Shown: one piece after another, positions 1-12,652 of the stretch | How the letters are laid out: every line of letters begins with the position of its first letter | How positions within the stretch are numbered: position 1 is the stretch's first letter | Assembly: GCA_036245525.1 (NCBI GenBank) | Contig: BTPG01000002.1 | Span: forward strand, 122,841,224-122,905,223 | Length of the DNA: 64,000 nucleotides | Direction: 5' to 3' | Origin: Semisulcospira habei | Lineage: Eukaryota; Mollusca; Gastropoda; Semisulcospiridae | Program-made: the position numbers and the translations under genes | Notes under the pieces: model-generated | What the model was told of the DNA's origin: nothing | Database searches by the model: none | What the model saw: the letters and a program-made list of their open reading frames with translations, nothing else

Positions 1-1069
1 GCGGTTTTTGTTTGTTTTTTTTTAACGGCAGATGGTAGGCACTCGTCAGCTCTGGAACCAACTCGCCCCGTCTTGCACTCGACTACACAAAGTAGAGTCA
101 TCTCGAACAAGATCAGGCATGAGCTTATACAGCATGCCAGATTCTCAGGAGCATATGAATCGCGAGCTATCTCTTGCACACCGAGACCTTCTAAAGAACC
201 CATACAATCAGAGAAATTCAAATGACATGCTCACCCGATAGAGTCATGAATCTTTGATGTCGTGTCCTGAGATTCCATGGAGCCCTAAATACACATATAC
301 TGAGGTTTAAAAAAAAAAAATAAAAAAAAATGTGACAGTTCTGAAATCATCTGAAACGCTTTAATGTTTCCAATAGTGATTCCAAAAATGTCGCAATTCT
401 TTTGCTTTGTCAGTATGTTTCAGGAATGTATGCAGAAAGAAAGATCACAAGGAGCTCGCGTATACATGTATTTTCATTGGCAGATGTAGACAGGAAGATC
501 ACTAACACATTTATTTTAACGACCATACGCAGCGGGAAGATCATCAGAAGCCCATGCACGGTACATTCATTTTCATGACAATGTATACATATTGACAGAT
601 CATAGGAGTCTGTGTGACCCCGGAGATTATCAGGAGCACTACTCTCTGGTCGAGGTGCATGATTTCACAACACGGTCCAGTTTGACACTGGGCGAGCTGG
701 TTTCAAGAAGAGCTAAACGCCGAAGTGATTGGGTACAAAAAGCTGGGTACATTTACACTCTCTACAGGGCGATGCACACCACCTCAGCCCCACTACATGC
801 CCCTATGCTGATGACAGCCGGCACAAATACTTTACAGCCCCATCTCAAGACATTTCTGTGTATACTAAATTGCCCCCCCCCCCTCTCCTCCCCCCTCCCC
901 CTCCCCACCCCCCTCCCCACCCCACCCCCACCCCCCACCCGACATTTCTATGCATACTAAATTCCACCCCTCCCACCCACCCCCCCACCCCCGCCCCCAC
1001 CCTTAAGCAAAAAAGAAAAAAAAAGGCAATGGGTCACAAGAAGTCTGGAGATGCGAGAAAAATGCCATT
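1..1069. other. Unassigned DNA with A-rich and C-rich tracts
   Basis: No gene, terminal repeat or RNA could be recognised. There is an A-rich tract near 309-330 and a strongly C-rich tract at about 871-1003 built of CCCCA/CCCCT runs. Open frames crossing the C-rich tract are proline-rich by composition only. Confidence 0.6.
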
Positions 1070-1345
<276 letters not shown>

Positions 1346-1515
1346 GGTTTTTGTTTCTTTTGGTTTTTGTTTATTTTGTTGTCGTTTTTTATTTTTGTTG
1401 TTTTTGTTTTGTTGTTTTTTTTGGGTTTTTTTTGTGTGTGTTCACGTTCACTTTCCAGTCAACATGTCTAAGATGGATGCGAGTCACCTTCAGTTTGAAT
1501 AATGATGTTGTTTTT

Positions 1516-1705
1516 GTCTACCGTATTGAAAATACGGTAGACTTTGAAATGGGGCTGGTCGGAGCGCATTCTGGAGCATGCACATGACGTTTTTGGCGTG
1601 CGGGGCAGAAATTCTGGTAAAGAAGTAACAAGTTAAAAATGACGTCACGTCTCGCTACGCAAACCTTGCTAGAGAACGTCTTTTGGGCGCCAAAGCGCCG
1701 CGCGC

Positions 1706-1762
<57 letters not shown>

Positions 1763-2050
1763 CGTCCGTGCGTGCGTATGTGTGTGTGACAGCGACTAGA
1801 GCCCGTATTTGAGGATAGGCAAGTTTGAAATTTTAGGATATTGTCCCTAAAAGAATTATCTCGGGCCCTTTTTTTCGATCTTTTGATTAACATGCTCATT
1901 GGCGAGAAAATGGCCGTTTTACAAAAAACGGTTGATCCACGCTGGAGTCGGTAATTCTTCTTATTTTTACTAGATATTTTGCGTATAGCTAGATAAAAGG
2001 GAGATATTGAATGAGTTCGTTAACCAGCATTTTACCTCTAGAACATTTCG
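1516..2050 (+). repeat. Dispersed repeat R1, copy b (both parts)
   Basis: The left part (palindrome at 1520-1542, GGGGCTGGTCGGAGC, GAAGTAACAAG, TGACGTCAC, GAGAACGTC, then a TTGGGCGCCAAAGCGCC block) ends at a (GT)n/(GCGT)n tract. The right part includes GTATAGCTAGA and GATGAGTTCGTTARCCAGC-like sequence that recurs at 22030-22090 after a different microsatellite. The microsatellite therefore occupies a fixed internal slot. No coding capacity is seen. Confidence 0.65.
1709..1789. repeat. (GT)n then (GCGT)n microsatellite
   Basis: About 50 bp of GT repeats followed by GCGT-type units. It lies inside R1 copy b. Confidence 0.95.
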
Positions 2051-2155
2051 AGTGATAATTATTTATATTTTTAAAATATATTTTCATGTTTTTAGAATTA
2101 ATTTCACGAATTATATGAGTTAATCTTAAAACAATTGAATCTATTAAACCCCATT

Positions 2156-2480
2156 CTTCTCATTAATAATCGCATGATTTTTCGTATATGGTATTTACAT
2201 AAGCCTACAGTTTGTCTCGGCTGTCGGGTACGATTAGGTTAATTGTGACCTGTATGCCCTAGGAGTGAAAATCAGACAATGTTCTGCACCACTTGTTAGG
2301 AGTCATTTGTAAAACAGCTAACATAACTTTATTTTTTTTTTACGAAAAAAGCTATCTTCTCATTAACACCCGCATGATTTTTCATAAACAGTGTTTGCAT
2401 AAGCCTGCTGTTTGTCTCGGCCCTGGGGTAGGATTAGGTCAAATTGTGACCTGTAAGCTTTGGCGTGAAAATCAACAAGA
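2156..2480 (+). repeat. Diverged direct duplication, period 200 bp
   Basis: CTTCTCATTAA starts at 2156 and again at 2356. Each is followed by CGCATGATTTTTC, CATAAGCCT, GTTTGTCTCGG, GATTAGGT and TGTGACCTGTA in the same order. The second copy fades near 2480. Non-coding. Confidence 0.8.
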
Positions 2481-2663
2481 AAATTGCAAAGTTGATTCTC
2501 TGATACGTCAAATGTTAGTACTGCGATGAGTGACGTATAACGTCGAGTCGTCACTATAAACACAGCGTCGTGGGACTAATCATGTCATGACGTGAAGCTT
2601 AAAGTGACGTCATTTTGCTGCTCGTGCTATTATTTTTCTTTAGAATGACTATGCTACGCCAGA

Positions 2664-2903
2664 CCACAGAGCTTACGAATGGCGGGAATCGCCGTGTGTC
2701 CGTCTTTATTTCTGTGTGCCAGTGTATGTGGATCAGAGGGTGGGTTAGAGTAGAAGGAGATGGACTACTGTCACTACACGAGCCCACAGAGCGTACTAAT
2801 GGAAGGAAGCGCCTTGCGTCCGTTTTTATTTGTGTGCGCCGAGGTGTGTGTTGATCAGGAGTTGGCTTAGGGTGGAGGGAAACGGATCAGCATAATAAGC
2901 CTA
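2664..2903 (+). repeat. Diverged tandem duplication, period 120 bp
   Basis: CCACAGAGC occurs at 2664 and 2784, each followed by a matching order of blocks (GAATGG/TAATGG, TCCGTCTTTATTT/TCCGTTTTTATTT, GATCAG, GGTTAG/GGCTTAG). It lies just after the 200 bp duplication, so 2156-2903 may be the tandem core of one larger repeat. Confidence 0.75.
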
Positions 2904-3090
2904 AAAACTAATATGAACAACTCTGAATGTTCCTAAAAGATAAACGCATCTGAGCTCCAAACAATACGGTAGACTTTAAGATGAAATCCTCATCTTGTTT
3001 GTTTTCACAATTATTTTGGTTGATAATCGCTCCAGTAACAATCTGACGCTTCTCTAAGCTCGAAAACACATGAAAGCGACCTGCTCCAGG

Positions 3091-3225
3091 GTTGCTAAAA
3101 ATTCGCTGATCAATGGGTTCTTAGTGTTGTCTTGCCTTAACTAAGACTTGTAGTCTACCCTTCTTCAGTTTTACAATCCATGTGAGTAGGCACACGTAAC
3201 ACTAGTTAGTGGCTTTCCGCTGCTT
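3091..3225 (+). repeat. Dispersed repeat R4, copy 1
   Basis: The blocks TAAAAATTCGCTGAT, TGTTGTCTTGCC, CTACCCTTCTT, TTTACAATCCATGTGA and TAGGCACAC recur in the same order and strand at 10797-10915. No terminal repeats were identified. Confidence 0.7.
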
Positions 3226-3749
3226 CTGATACTGAAGGCCTCTTCGGGGGAACTCTCCTGCGTAGCAAAGGAGAAAAGGGCAGAAAAGTGTTTCATTTTA
3301 CGACATTCAAACATCGTAGATTAGTCCTTTTCTGCAGCATTACTGTAAGACATACATGTGCTAAGAACAATCATAAAGGAAATACTGTGATCTATAATCT
3401 TTACTGCCTGAAGAACAACCTATTCGCTGATACACCATACTGATTTCAGTAGTTGGGAGCTACTCTAGTCGGGGCCATCAAACTGAAATTGCCTGACCGC
3501 TGTACATTCCGTTTGATGTCCATACAGTACACTGACAAGTCATGCGAAACACTTACCATTTCAAGTTAATTCGCTGTGTCAGCTTTCCACTTGTTAGGCA
3601 AAGAACCCTGGTATAGCAGAGGTTGACACAGTAATACCAGACCATAGCTGTTTCTACACCAGTAATTCTGCAAGTCTACAAGAAAAGAACTTACTAAACA
3701 TAAATGGAAGTCGAGGAAACTAATACAAAAAAAGATTATTAACTGTTTA
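3226..3749. other. Unassigned DNA
   Basis: Moderately AT-rich sequence with no recognisable gene or repeat boundary. It ends at the left terminus of the TIR element at 3750. Confidence 0.5.
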
Positions 3750-4829
3750 GAGGAGGAGACCCATGTATGAAACACTTAAGCAAAAACGTCTCGCGCAACC
3801 GTCCGAAGAAAGGTAGAATCAATCCGAAACCAGGGTTTGATAGAGATTATATTGATGCATCCTAGGACAAAGCCAAATTTCAAAACTCGAATCGACGCAA
3901 AAGCAGTTCCAGTTTGAAAAAAGTGACACATTGTTTCATATTAGGCACCATTTGCCTAATATGAAACACCAGATCTCCTATTATGAAACAGTGTGAATGT
4001 GTCCTTTTTACAAGTTTAACTTATATTTTGTTGGAAAATTAAAGTATGAGAGATGGTTAGCACATATTATAGGCTCATTTAACATTAAAAGTGAGTTAAA
4101 TATAATGAGTCATCCACCACTGGTCCATCCATCTATCATCCCTTGTATGTCCAGTTGTGACAAATTTTATCATTTTGAATTTCTGAGAGACTATCAGAGC
4201 CACAGACTTCTAATTTGGCACAGTGATCCTATTTGACAGTAGCTTTGATTGTCATTTGCGTTGACCTCCATGAAAGGTCAAGGTTACAAGGGTTCATAAA
4301 AGGGCGATTTATACAAAAGCTTGGTGTCATTTATTTAAAAACTTGCCAAAGCGAAAACTGATGATAAAACTTTTGTTTGCAGCTCTACTAAGTTAACCTC
4401 TTCTTAAGGTCAAAGGCCAGGGGAAGTATGAAGGCTATTTATGTTAGGTTGTTGCTATTACAGGTAGTTCCCATGTGAACCTTGCAGTAAGACCCCAGTA
4501 GAAATGTGTTGCTAATGGTTACACTGTCTATGCATATTAATTTCATTGGCTCCTTCCAAAGCTCAAAGGTCAGGCATGGTCAGCAAGTGTGTGGAAAATG
4601 TTCTATGTGTGGGGAAATAAAAGCTACTGTATTTAGTATTTCCACCTCAGAAGTAAAACTTGATAAAAGCTAGCATTATCGACACAGGTTTATGTACATG
4701 TTCAGAAGCAAATTCAGGGGGAAGGGGGCTGTTCCAGGCTGCAAGGCTCCCAGGATATTTTTTAATGTGTAATTTCCCATTTTGGGGAGTTTGGAACAAC
4801 CCAATCCCCCCCCCCATCCCCCTCTACAA

Positions 4830-4995
<166 letters not shown>

Positions 4996-5537
4996 CCTCC
5001 CGCGCGCCTCTTCGTGGAAATTGTAGACGGTCCTTGAAAATGTGGACCCCCTCCCGTCGTTTGATTTTTCGGCCAGTGGTGAAAAGGTCTCCAGACCTCT
5101 CTCCCCCTTTCTTCTCCCCCTTTCCTTACACCAGCACCGTGCACCCCTCGTTTGAAGTCAAGAAGTGGTGCATTTGTAGGTCCTCACCCTCTTCACATTC
5201 TCAGCAACTGTGACACCACCGACAGGAAGAGTTCCCATGAAAAGGTTTACGAAATCTCCCTTTTAACTGCCCTCTACCTTAAAGAGAGGTCATTCGGATA
5301 GTATTCGTTGTATAAAATGCATACTTAGGTACTTTCAAACTTTTGCGCCTGAAGTTAACTTTTAAAAAAAATGTGTGTGCGAAAAATGACTAATCTTTAC
5401 AAACACATCGACCTATGATGACCTTGACCTTTTCTACAGATGAAATATGTAGATACAATTGTTCTTGTAAACTACAGTTTTGTCGAATTTAAAGTCTGTG
5501 GATGTTGTAGCTCCTAAGAAACTGCCTTAGACAAACG

Positions 5538-5638
<101 letters not shown>

Positions 5639-6809
5639 CGGCTGAAGAGCGGATGCATGGACGATTGGTGACTACATTTATACTGTTTCACGTGTGCTGT
5701 CACACATAAGCCAACAAGGTTTGCTCTTGGAACAATTTTTAGCCCCACCCCCTCCCGGCTGACAGTAATGCGCCATTTTGTCTGTCTGAAAACATTCCCA
5801 ACAACTGTGCGCGTCATCTTGAAGTATGTATCGACATAAACCTGGTTTTTGGCATATCTGTCTTATTCTCTTCGCTACCACTGGTATTGCTCTGAAATCT
5901 TTCGTAATTCAGTCCCCAAACTTGAAAACCAACCGTCAAATAAATATAATTATGTCAGTTGTGCGAGCAAGAGCCAAAATCGCCATGAGCCACCGCACTA
6001 TTGAGAGTTTATCGGCTGTGAAGGGATTAAGTCAAATATCATCAAGTAAAATTTGGAAAAAATCGGGCCTAAATCGGGCACAAAACCAATATGGCCGCTG
6101 TAACCTGTGCCTTTAAGGCAGTGAAAAGATTCTGGTGTGCAACACTCTGTACTTTCCCCAAATATCACAATTTGCCGTTTGGATCAAATCGTTTCGGCGT
6201 TTACAGCGACATTGCCTGGACAATAGCATACATAGTAAATCTAGCCGTTGTGACCTTAACCTTGATGAAAGGGACATGGTCCTGGTGTGTATTAAGAAAC
6301 AGTATCACCATCTAAAATTTGAAACAAACTGGCTGGATGGTTTCCGATATGTACGCTAGACAAACGCTGCTCCTTATATGAAACACTGTTCTAATTGTGA
6401 AACACGTTTCATATTAGGTGCTCTTTGTGTTTTATAATAGGAACAAGATACCTCTCCAGGAAAATGCGTGCCTCCAAAACAACAAAAAGAGAACCAAAAC
6501 GATTGCCGCTGGTTATCTGATGTCCGAAGATTGCTCTTCATGACAAGAGTGGCTATTATTTTAAAATGACAAAACTGAATGCTGATGTAGGTGTTTCAAA
6601 ATGGCGAAAAATTAGATGCAGAAGGGTCAAAAATCACATTTTCTCGACGTGTTTTCGTTTTCATCACGCCTGACATTCTTGTACCTGAAATAAGGCTCAC
6701 TGAAGTAGCTCTATATTACTGCACAGGCGGAATTTGGAAAAGTTATTCCGTTTCGCCGGGAGCATGGTGTTTCATAATAGGCACTGTTTCATAATAGGGC
6801 CTCCTCCCC

Positions 6810-7314
6810 TACAGAGTGTTTGGAGGCCAAGGTCAACGCCCACAATCATTTGAACTGTTCAAAAAGAAAGATCTGAAGTTTAGTGTATTTCTCCAAAGAA
6901 AATATATTGGTATTTTCCCAACAATGTGTAATCAAAGATCGAAGTTTGTTCTTTCACAGCTGAAACGTGACAGTCTGACCAATACTGCTGTTCAAAGTCC
7001 GCTCTTTCAGAGTTGAATTGCACAATGCTCTTGCAGGCAGTGCTGGACATTACACAAATATCCTATCACAATTTTTCAAATTTGTTTGGATTTTGATCAG
7101 ACCGTCTCAGAGTTTCACTCTTTTGAAAATGTAAAAATTATCTTTATGAGTTCACCGTTTTCTAGCACGGTTGTTTCAAGTTACATCACTTATTCAATGA
7201 CGTCATTCAGCGGGAGAGCTGAAAATACGAGTCCCAAGTACATGAATAAAGGATAAAGGCTGAAATTTGTTTTGATGCTTATTTTATGTATCTGGAACAA
7301 TTACTTTACAATTA
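6810..7314. other. Unassigned DNA
   Basis: No gene seen. A 12 bp perfect palindrome AATGACGTCATT near 7197 contains the CRE/ATF octamer TGACGTCA, but no promoter context is visible. Confidence 0.5.
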
Positions 7315-7429
7315 CCTGTTCTCTGGAACTCTTTACCCAAAGACATCAGACATTCTCCCTCATTCACTGCCTTTAAATCTGCCCTTAAGACCCACCTGTT
7401 CCATGTAGCTTAGTTTCTCCTGATTACGT

Positions 7430-7518
<89 letters not shown>

Positions 7519-7623
7519 GCAGAATCCTTTGTTTCTCTGGCTTTATGACCCCCTCCACCCCCACCCTTTATTTGTAAAGCACATCAGATCTTATTTTGGG
7601 ATAAGCGCTATATAAATTAAGTA

Positions 7624-7624
<1 letters not shown>
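7315..7624 (+). pseudogene. LINE 3' end, C-terminus of L2/CR1-type ORF2
   Basis: An open stretch at 7321-7413 encodes a tail beginning LWNSLPKDIRHSPSF and ending FKSALKTHLFHVA plus stop. This is the C-terminal signature of L2/CR1/Rex-type reverse transcriptases (WNSLP, spacer, FK..LKTHLF). The 3' UTR follows: a (GT)n tract, then an AAGCGCTATATAAAT block close to a (TTA)n tail. Severe 5' truncation removed the endonuclease and RT core. Similar tails occur at 38020-38176 and, reversed, at 53163-53609. Assignment to the LINE class is firm, the clade less so. Confidence 0.8.
7434..7517. repeat. (GT)n microsatellite in LINE 3' UTR
   Basis: Pure GT run between the LINE stop codon and its 3' tail. 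Confidence 0.95.

Positions 7625-7705
<81 letters not shown>
7625..7705. repeat. (TTA)n microsatellite, LINE 3' tail
   Basis: About 27 TTA units directly after the LINE 3' UTR, the expected simple-repeat tail of this LINE type. Confidence 0.95.
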
Positions 7706-7706
<1 letters not shown>

Positions 7707-9150
7707 GAATGGCAACCCAACTATCATTACTTTGTGATCATACCTCGCATTATCACAAGTGGAGATCTCAGTAGAGGACAGGAAACCATTTTGAAGCTGA
7801 CGATTGAGTTCGATCGGTCCCCTAGAGGTCATTTGGCGGCCCGGGGCGAGGTTGTTTACTGGGGACATCATGACGGGCTTAGGGCAAGCCAGCTGACGTA
7901 TCGCTCTGCGGGGATTGAGAGAAGCCGCGCAGTACTAACAGATTACAGTCCGTAAACAACGCGTGAGACGCGACAGATGATACAGAGTCCAAACCAGAGA
8001 AGTGCAGCTTCAGTTCAGTCGCGCCGCGCGAACGGTTGTCGACTTTGGCAGCTCAGTCGATCACGACATGAGTACGAGTGTCTCCACGAAAATGATTCTG
8101 GCATCTCTCTGAAACAGTTTCTTGTGTTTATTTTTGCTATTTTTAGATGTCCTTTTAACAAATGTTTGATGAGTTTCTTGTCGGATGTTCAAGCGCCGCC
8201 CATGCGCGCAGACAATGCGATCCGGAGTTTACAACCGCCTGTCATACACATAATCAACTTTACAAAGTAACTGAAGATAAATATTTTTTTAAAAAAAAGA
8301 TTCCAATTATATTTTGTTGTGCAATCAACTACTTTTTGTTTAATAGGCCGTTTGCGAGTTTCCGAGCAGCGCGAGAACGCTCGCTACTGAGTTTACGCGA
8401 CTTTGAGCCGAGACAAGACTTGGCGACCCACGAAATGGGGGCATTTCGGCTAACTGTTACGCTTAACCGATACTGTTTTGCTGTGAATCACATACAACAC
8501 GCGGGAAATTAAATTCAGACTGGCAAAGAACGGTCGACGATTGCTTCCTGATCATACAGCTTATACAATTCTTTTTACTGAAATAATACTGAGGGAAACG
8601 ATCTCGCAACATTCATGAAAACTGCATAAGGCTGGCGATGAAGCCGCCAGCTGGTCACGGTGGCCGCTCAGTTCGGAAAATGGTCTGCCATATCGTTTCA
8701 ATAGCTAGTATAATTACTTATCTTTGTTAAACCAACAGTATATGCATTGTATTCAAGTAAATTCTGCTTATATTGGGGGATTTCACTGAAAGAATTTGTG
8801 TCAAATGGGAAAGTTTTCCTGCTCACTGATCGTCCATAGTCACGCGCTGTGCTTGCCCACAGCACACTTCGCTTTCTCGCCTCTTGCGCTAAAGAGCGGG
8901 CTAGTTTGGGAACTCGCGACCTCGGTATTACAGGTGAAGTTTCGACGTTGAAAGATGACTACCTTGAATAAAATTTATATTTTACTTTGAGCATCCATAG
9001 GTCGATCGGTTGCGCGCTGCGACAATTCTTTCCCTGGTGGTTGTGCGCCTCAAGACTGGTCGGTTGTATGCCGAATAAAATCGTTCTTGCGCAAATGACT
9101 CGACTTCAGTATTTTCCTTTGAATTAGCTTATGCATTTTCCGCATGAAAT
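7706..9150. other. Unassigned DNA, locally CpG-richer
   Basis: No convincing gene. Segments near 7830-8060 and 8340-8420 hold more CpG than their surroundings and could be regulatory or old repeat sequence. Open frames here show no recognisable domain. Confidence 0.4.
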
Positions 9151-9438
9151 ATGTTGCAGTTAGACTGGTTTGTTCAGCTCATGTGCATCTTCTGCGGTGA
9201 AATTGAGCTGCTCTTGTTTTCAGATGAAGATATGGATTTTTGTTGTGATTACTGTGTGCTGGAATTTAAGGACTTTAATTGTATGACCAATTACTATGTC
9301 TCAAAACATCCCAGTCAAGACCTGAAGTATCAGTATCGTTTTGTATCTGTAAAGAAATCATACACGAAGAAACGAATTTATGGGTTCCCACAAGTGCACG
9401 AAAAGGGTCAGAAGATGATTGTCAGTGTCAGGCAATGA
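9151..9438 (+). CDS. Hypothetical small protein or exon, zinc-finger-like
   Basis: This 95-codon frame is not explained by any repeat. Residues 12-40 hold CIFC, then FCCDYC followed about 18 residues later by SKHP, resembling a C2H2 finger in which the first histidine position is tyrosine. The C-terminal half is basic (KKSYTKKR). The length is typical of one exon rather than a whole gene, and no neighbouring exon was found. It could be a decayed finger from a transposase or a chance frame. Function unknown. Confidence 0.25.
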   Translation: MLQLDWFVQLMCIFCGEIELLLFSDEDMDFCCDYCVLEFKDFNCMTNYYVSKHPSQDLKYQYRFVSVKKSYTKKRIYGFPQVHEKGQKMIVSVRQ

Positions 9439-10185
9439 AAAAATAAGACTTGATCATAATGAAGTACACGAGGAGCGCTTGAAAAGAAAAGGATGACCAA
9501 GAGGGACTGCGTGCCTACACAGCCAAGACCGTAAGACCTTCAGTTAATGGAGGCGGAGGCTCACGCTCTGACTCACGCTCTCTAATGGATCGCTACGCCG
9601 GATGGCATCCAAATCGGTCACACCATCATTCTATCATTCTCTCGGCAAACTCAAATAAAATTGAAAAAATAAAACTCTGCCGAACGTTGGTTTCAGAACA
9701 AACTTATCTTTTAACACGAGCGTTACTTCGTACATTATCGCCGCCGCAAAGGTTGAGACATACTGGTGCTGCGCTGAACTCACCCCTGAAAAAAAGGAAA
9801 CCATACATACACTCTATTGTAATCCGCTCTATATTAACATCAGAGCTTGGCTGTTCAATGTGACGTGCTGAGTGTATTATCACATGGACTAGAATTCCGT
9901 ATTCCCAATCTTGAGTCCTTGCATGGGTTTTAACTGACACGGCATTTCATTGTGAACGATTCCTTGGAAACAAAACTACCGTGTAACCAGTTTTTATTGA
10001 GGGTAAAAATAAGACTGTCAGAGTACGTCAATCAAATCTGGGCAGCTTATTAAGCAATGCAAGGTCATTCTAATCACCCATCTGCTTGACCCCGTGTGGA
10101 GAGAAAAAAATACATTTGTATGAGTGCATGACAGAGATGCATTTTGACAAAATAATGAAAATGTACACCTATGTTTTTTCAGCAG
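9439..10185. other. Unassigned DNA
   Basis: AT-rich sequence with AATAAA-like hexamers near 9655 but no supported transcript. No gene recognised. Confidence 0.5.
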
Positions 10186-10380
10186 CTACAGTAAATATAC
10201 CAGAGGCTTGGGCGCGGTACACACTGTGTCTGAAGTAACAAATAAACATCGGAGAACTGATCTGAACCATTTCCAGAGCTGCAGTACCGATCTCTGCGGG
10301 ACACCAGATCTCAGTTCCCGAGGGCGAGATCTGATGTTGTCAACAATCGCAGAAAGATATCGGTTATTCAGATAAGATTT
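10186..10380 (-). pseudogene. LINE reverse transcriptase fragment, decayed
   Basis: On the minus strand the reading frame contains SYLNNR followed about 20 residues later by SGVPQRSVL. This matches the RT block in which a YL..R segment precedes the GVPQGSVL motif; the usual glycine is replaced by arginine. The following residues lose the expected LF.(I/L)..NDL context, so this is a remnant. It abuts the hairpin repeat beginning at 10399. Clade cannot be assigned. Confidence 0.45.
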
Positions 10381-10398
10381 AAAAAAAAAATTACTCCC

Positions 10399-10517
10399 GC
10401 CATGAGCATAGACAACACTCCAAACATCTCCAAGAGGCATAGATCCTCATGAGCCCAAATGGCTCATGAGGATCTGTGCCTCTTGGGGATGTTTATAGTG
10501 TTGTCTATTCTTATGGC
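10399..10517. repeat. Hairpin element, family A (57 bp arms)
   Basis: The left arm 10399-10455 pairs with 10461-10517 across a 5 bp spacer with about six mismatches. The core is CAAGAGGCATAGATCCTCAT, the family A core found at many other sites here. No TTAA boundary is evident. Confidence 0.85.
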
Positions 10518-10796
10518 AGAAACTGGTTATCCACCATAACTTTGCTCTCGTTCGTAGTTGGGAGTCGTTCGGCGTTGCAAACGAAACATCACTATTTATT
10601 ATTTTTGCGCTGATATGCAAGCTATTGGTGAAACGGAGCAGTGCACTCGCAGTGCTATGGTTTTAGAAAGGTGGACTGAAAACTTGTTAAACAACAAAAG
10701 TTCCCTCGCGCATTCGACTTTAGTGTATTCGTGCAAGCATTTGTCCTGCAGTTTATTTGTAAGCATCTGCTGTTAAAACAACTTCTGCTGGTTTGA

Positions 10797-10915
10797 CTGC
10801 TAAAATTCGCTGATATAACGGCTGTCAATGTTGTCTTGCCTCAGCTAAGATTATTCTACCCTTCTTTTTACAATCCATGTGAATAGGCACACATAAGGAT
10901 GGTTTTCTACTGCCC
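10797..10915 (+). repeat. Dispersed repeat R4, copy 2
   Basis: Ordered blocks shared with 3091-3225: TAAAATTCGCTGAT, TGTTGTCTTGCC, CTACCCTTCTT, TTTACAATCCATGTGA, TAGGCACAC. Confidence 0.7.
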
Positions 10916-11154
10916 TTGGTACGCAAACTTAAAATACGTTTGCAATATGTATATTGTTGCAACATGTTGCTATCTATCGAAACAGAAAAAAAATGTCAAA
11001 TACGATGTTTTCCAGTTAAATCATTAACACTCTGATTATTGTCAGTGGATTCAACTCGTGATCTCCCTGCAAACCGTACAGACTTTCCTGTGGACAGGTT
11101 TCAGGGGACATTTGTTTTTGTGTGTGTGCGAGAATTCTTTATAATTAACCCCAT

Positions 11155-11330
11155 TACTACCAGCGGACGCAAATTGTATGGCGAAATCTTAGTTTATTCA
11201 GCATCAAAGAGCCCCAGCCTCCCAGGAAACATGCATACAAAGTAGTGTCAGCAAAAGACATAGATCCTCATCATGGGGATCTGTGTTTCCTGCGGGTTGA
11301 TTGTGTTCACTTTTCCTCGACAGTGAATAG
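11155..11330 (+). mobile_element. TTAA-type MITE, family A, decayed right end
   Basis: It begins TTAA|CCCCATTACTA. Its body matches the element at 13179-13391 block by block (CAAAGAGCCCCAGCC, ATACAAAGTRGTGTCAGCAA), then a shortened family A core AGACATAGATCCTCAT. The right end is degraded. Non-coding; mobility would need a piggyBac-type transposase in trans. Confidence 0.65.
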
Positions 11331-11486
11331 AAGAGGAGAATGCAGGCACACAGCGAGTAACACCTGTACGTGACAGAAGCAAAGATCAGAATAACTCATA
11401 AAGAGCAGTCTGAGACTCTTGTCCTGCTTCATTCATTTTTGTCGACGAGGTTTCACAGATATATTTTCTAGAAGATGGTGGTGATG

Positions 11487-11889
11487 GGGCGGTCCATGGC
11501 GCAGTGGTTAAGGCGCCTGCCACCAATGCTAAAGGTGCGAGGTTCTATACCGGGTTTCGGCCGACGCGTCGGATTTTTCTCCTCTAGTAAGTGTCACCGT
11601 TATTCGGGCGGACCGTCGGGGGTTCTTTCTCCGGCTACTCCGGTTCTTCCACCCCCTCCACTTTGGTACCGGTTTCAGGCCACTTTATAAATTTCAAATA
11701 CAAGCGATCAAAATTTCCGAAACCTCAGTAGCTGAGCTGACCCTTCGCACCACGTGAATGTCCTGTGTTTGTCTTGTACTGTGTCTTCAGAGTGAATGCG
11801 TGTGTGTCACGTGAGCGTGCGTGTTGGTTCAGTTCGCGGCGCTTTTATCCCATTCGCCGAATTGGAAAAAAGCTCCTATATAATAACCG

Positions 11890-11924
<35 letters not shown>

Positions 11925-11935
11925 GTTATTATTTT
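11487..11935 (+). mobile_element. tRNA-derived SINE
   Basis: An RNA polymerase III A box TGGCGCAGTGG (11497-11507) and a B-box-like GGTTCTATACC (11541-11551) are correctly spaced in a tRNA-like head starting near 11487. A non-tRNA body with CTCCGG/CTTCCACC blocks follows. The end is uncertain; a CTATATAATAA block and (TTA)n at 11890-11931 resemble the LINE tail at 7600-7705, which suggests mobilisation by that LINE type. The acceptor stem does not pair well, so this is not a tRNA gene. Confidence 0.65.
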
Positions 11936-12045
11936 AATTAAATTTGCCTGTGTGCTACATCTATCACTGGTTTCAGGGATGCTGATGGCTGTTTTCGAAA
12001 GCGAGGACTTCGGTCAGCATAAGATGCAACGGCCTACACGCTGAT

Positions 12046-12150
12046 GTCGTAAGCATTCCATTCGGCCCTAGCCGCAGTGCAGTTCAATGGTGGTGCCAAA
12101 TAGCTTGGCGCTCAGAGGCGTCCGTGAACTATCACGGTCGATCTGTCTGT
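12046..12150 (+). mobile_element. Decayed MITE, family B
   Basis: A CCATTCGGCCC-like left end and parts of the family B stem (TAGCTTGGCGC and GAACTATCACGGTCGA) are recognisable, but one arm is shortened and the TTAA is lost. Confidence 0.5.
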
Positions 12151-12427
12151 ACTGTTCTGAGTCTTCAGAGAACAACATCCATAATGGGGAATTTCCAGAT
12201 CAATCTTTTCAAACGGAATACCGTGAGCTGGTATGAGGCCTCAATTCATAAACGCCGGCTGAGCTGGCGAATTCATGCCTCCTGCAGACGCCAGCCAGGG
12301 GCTAACAGAGAAACTTCTCGTTGAAGGGTGTGGACAGGACATTCTGCCGCCACTTCCGGTTCATTTCCCTCACTTCCGGACAACAATAGTTTTGCTCACT
12401 CAGTCGTTCCCTTCATCCGAAACACCC

Positions 12428-12652
12428 ATAAGCTGTTCAGTGCAGAGAAATTTGAACAGCATCCAGCTGGAAGAGGCATCGATCCTCATGAGTCCCCGCA
12501 GTTGCGGGGGCTCATGAGCATCTATGCTTCTTGCTGAGATCATCGTTTTTCAATCCATGTTCCAGTGATATCTAGTTTGTTTTCTTGTCTTAAATAGTTG
12601 TCTTGAAGATTGCAGAAACACAGTCTGTGTCAGCTGGCCCACAACGGGTTAA
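12428..12652 (+). mobile_element. TTAA-type MITE, family A
   Basis: The right end is ACGGG|TTAA (12649-12652). The left end has decayed (ATAA, then GCTGTTCAGTGC). Body blocks are collinear with the element at 15750-15946. The hairpin at 12464-12536 carries the family A core with arms meeting at CCCCGCA/TGCGGGG. Confidence 0.7.
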
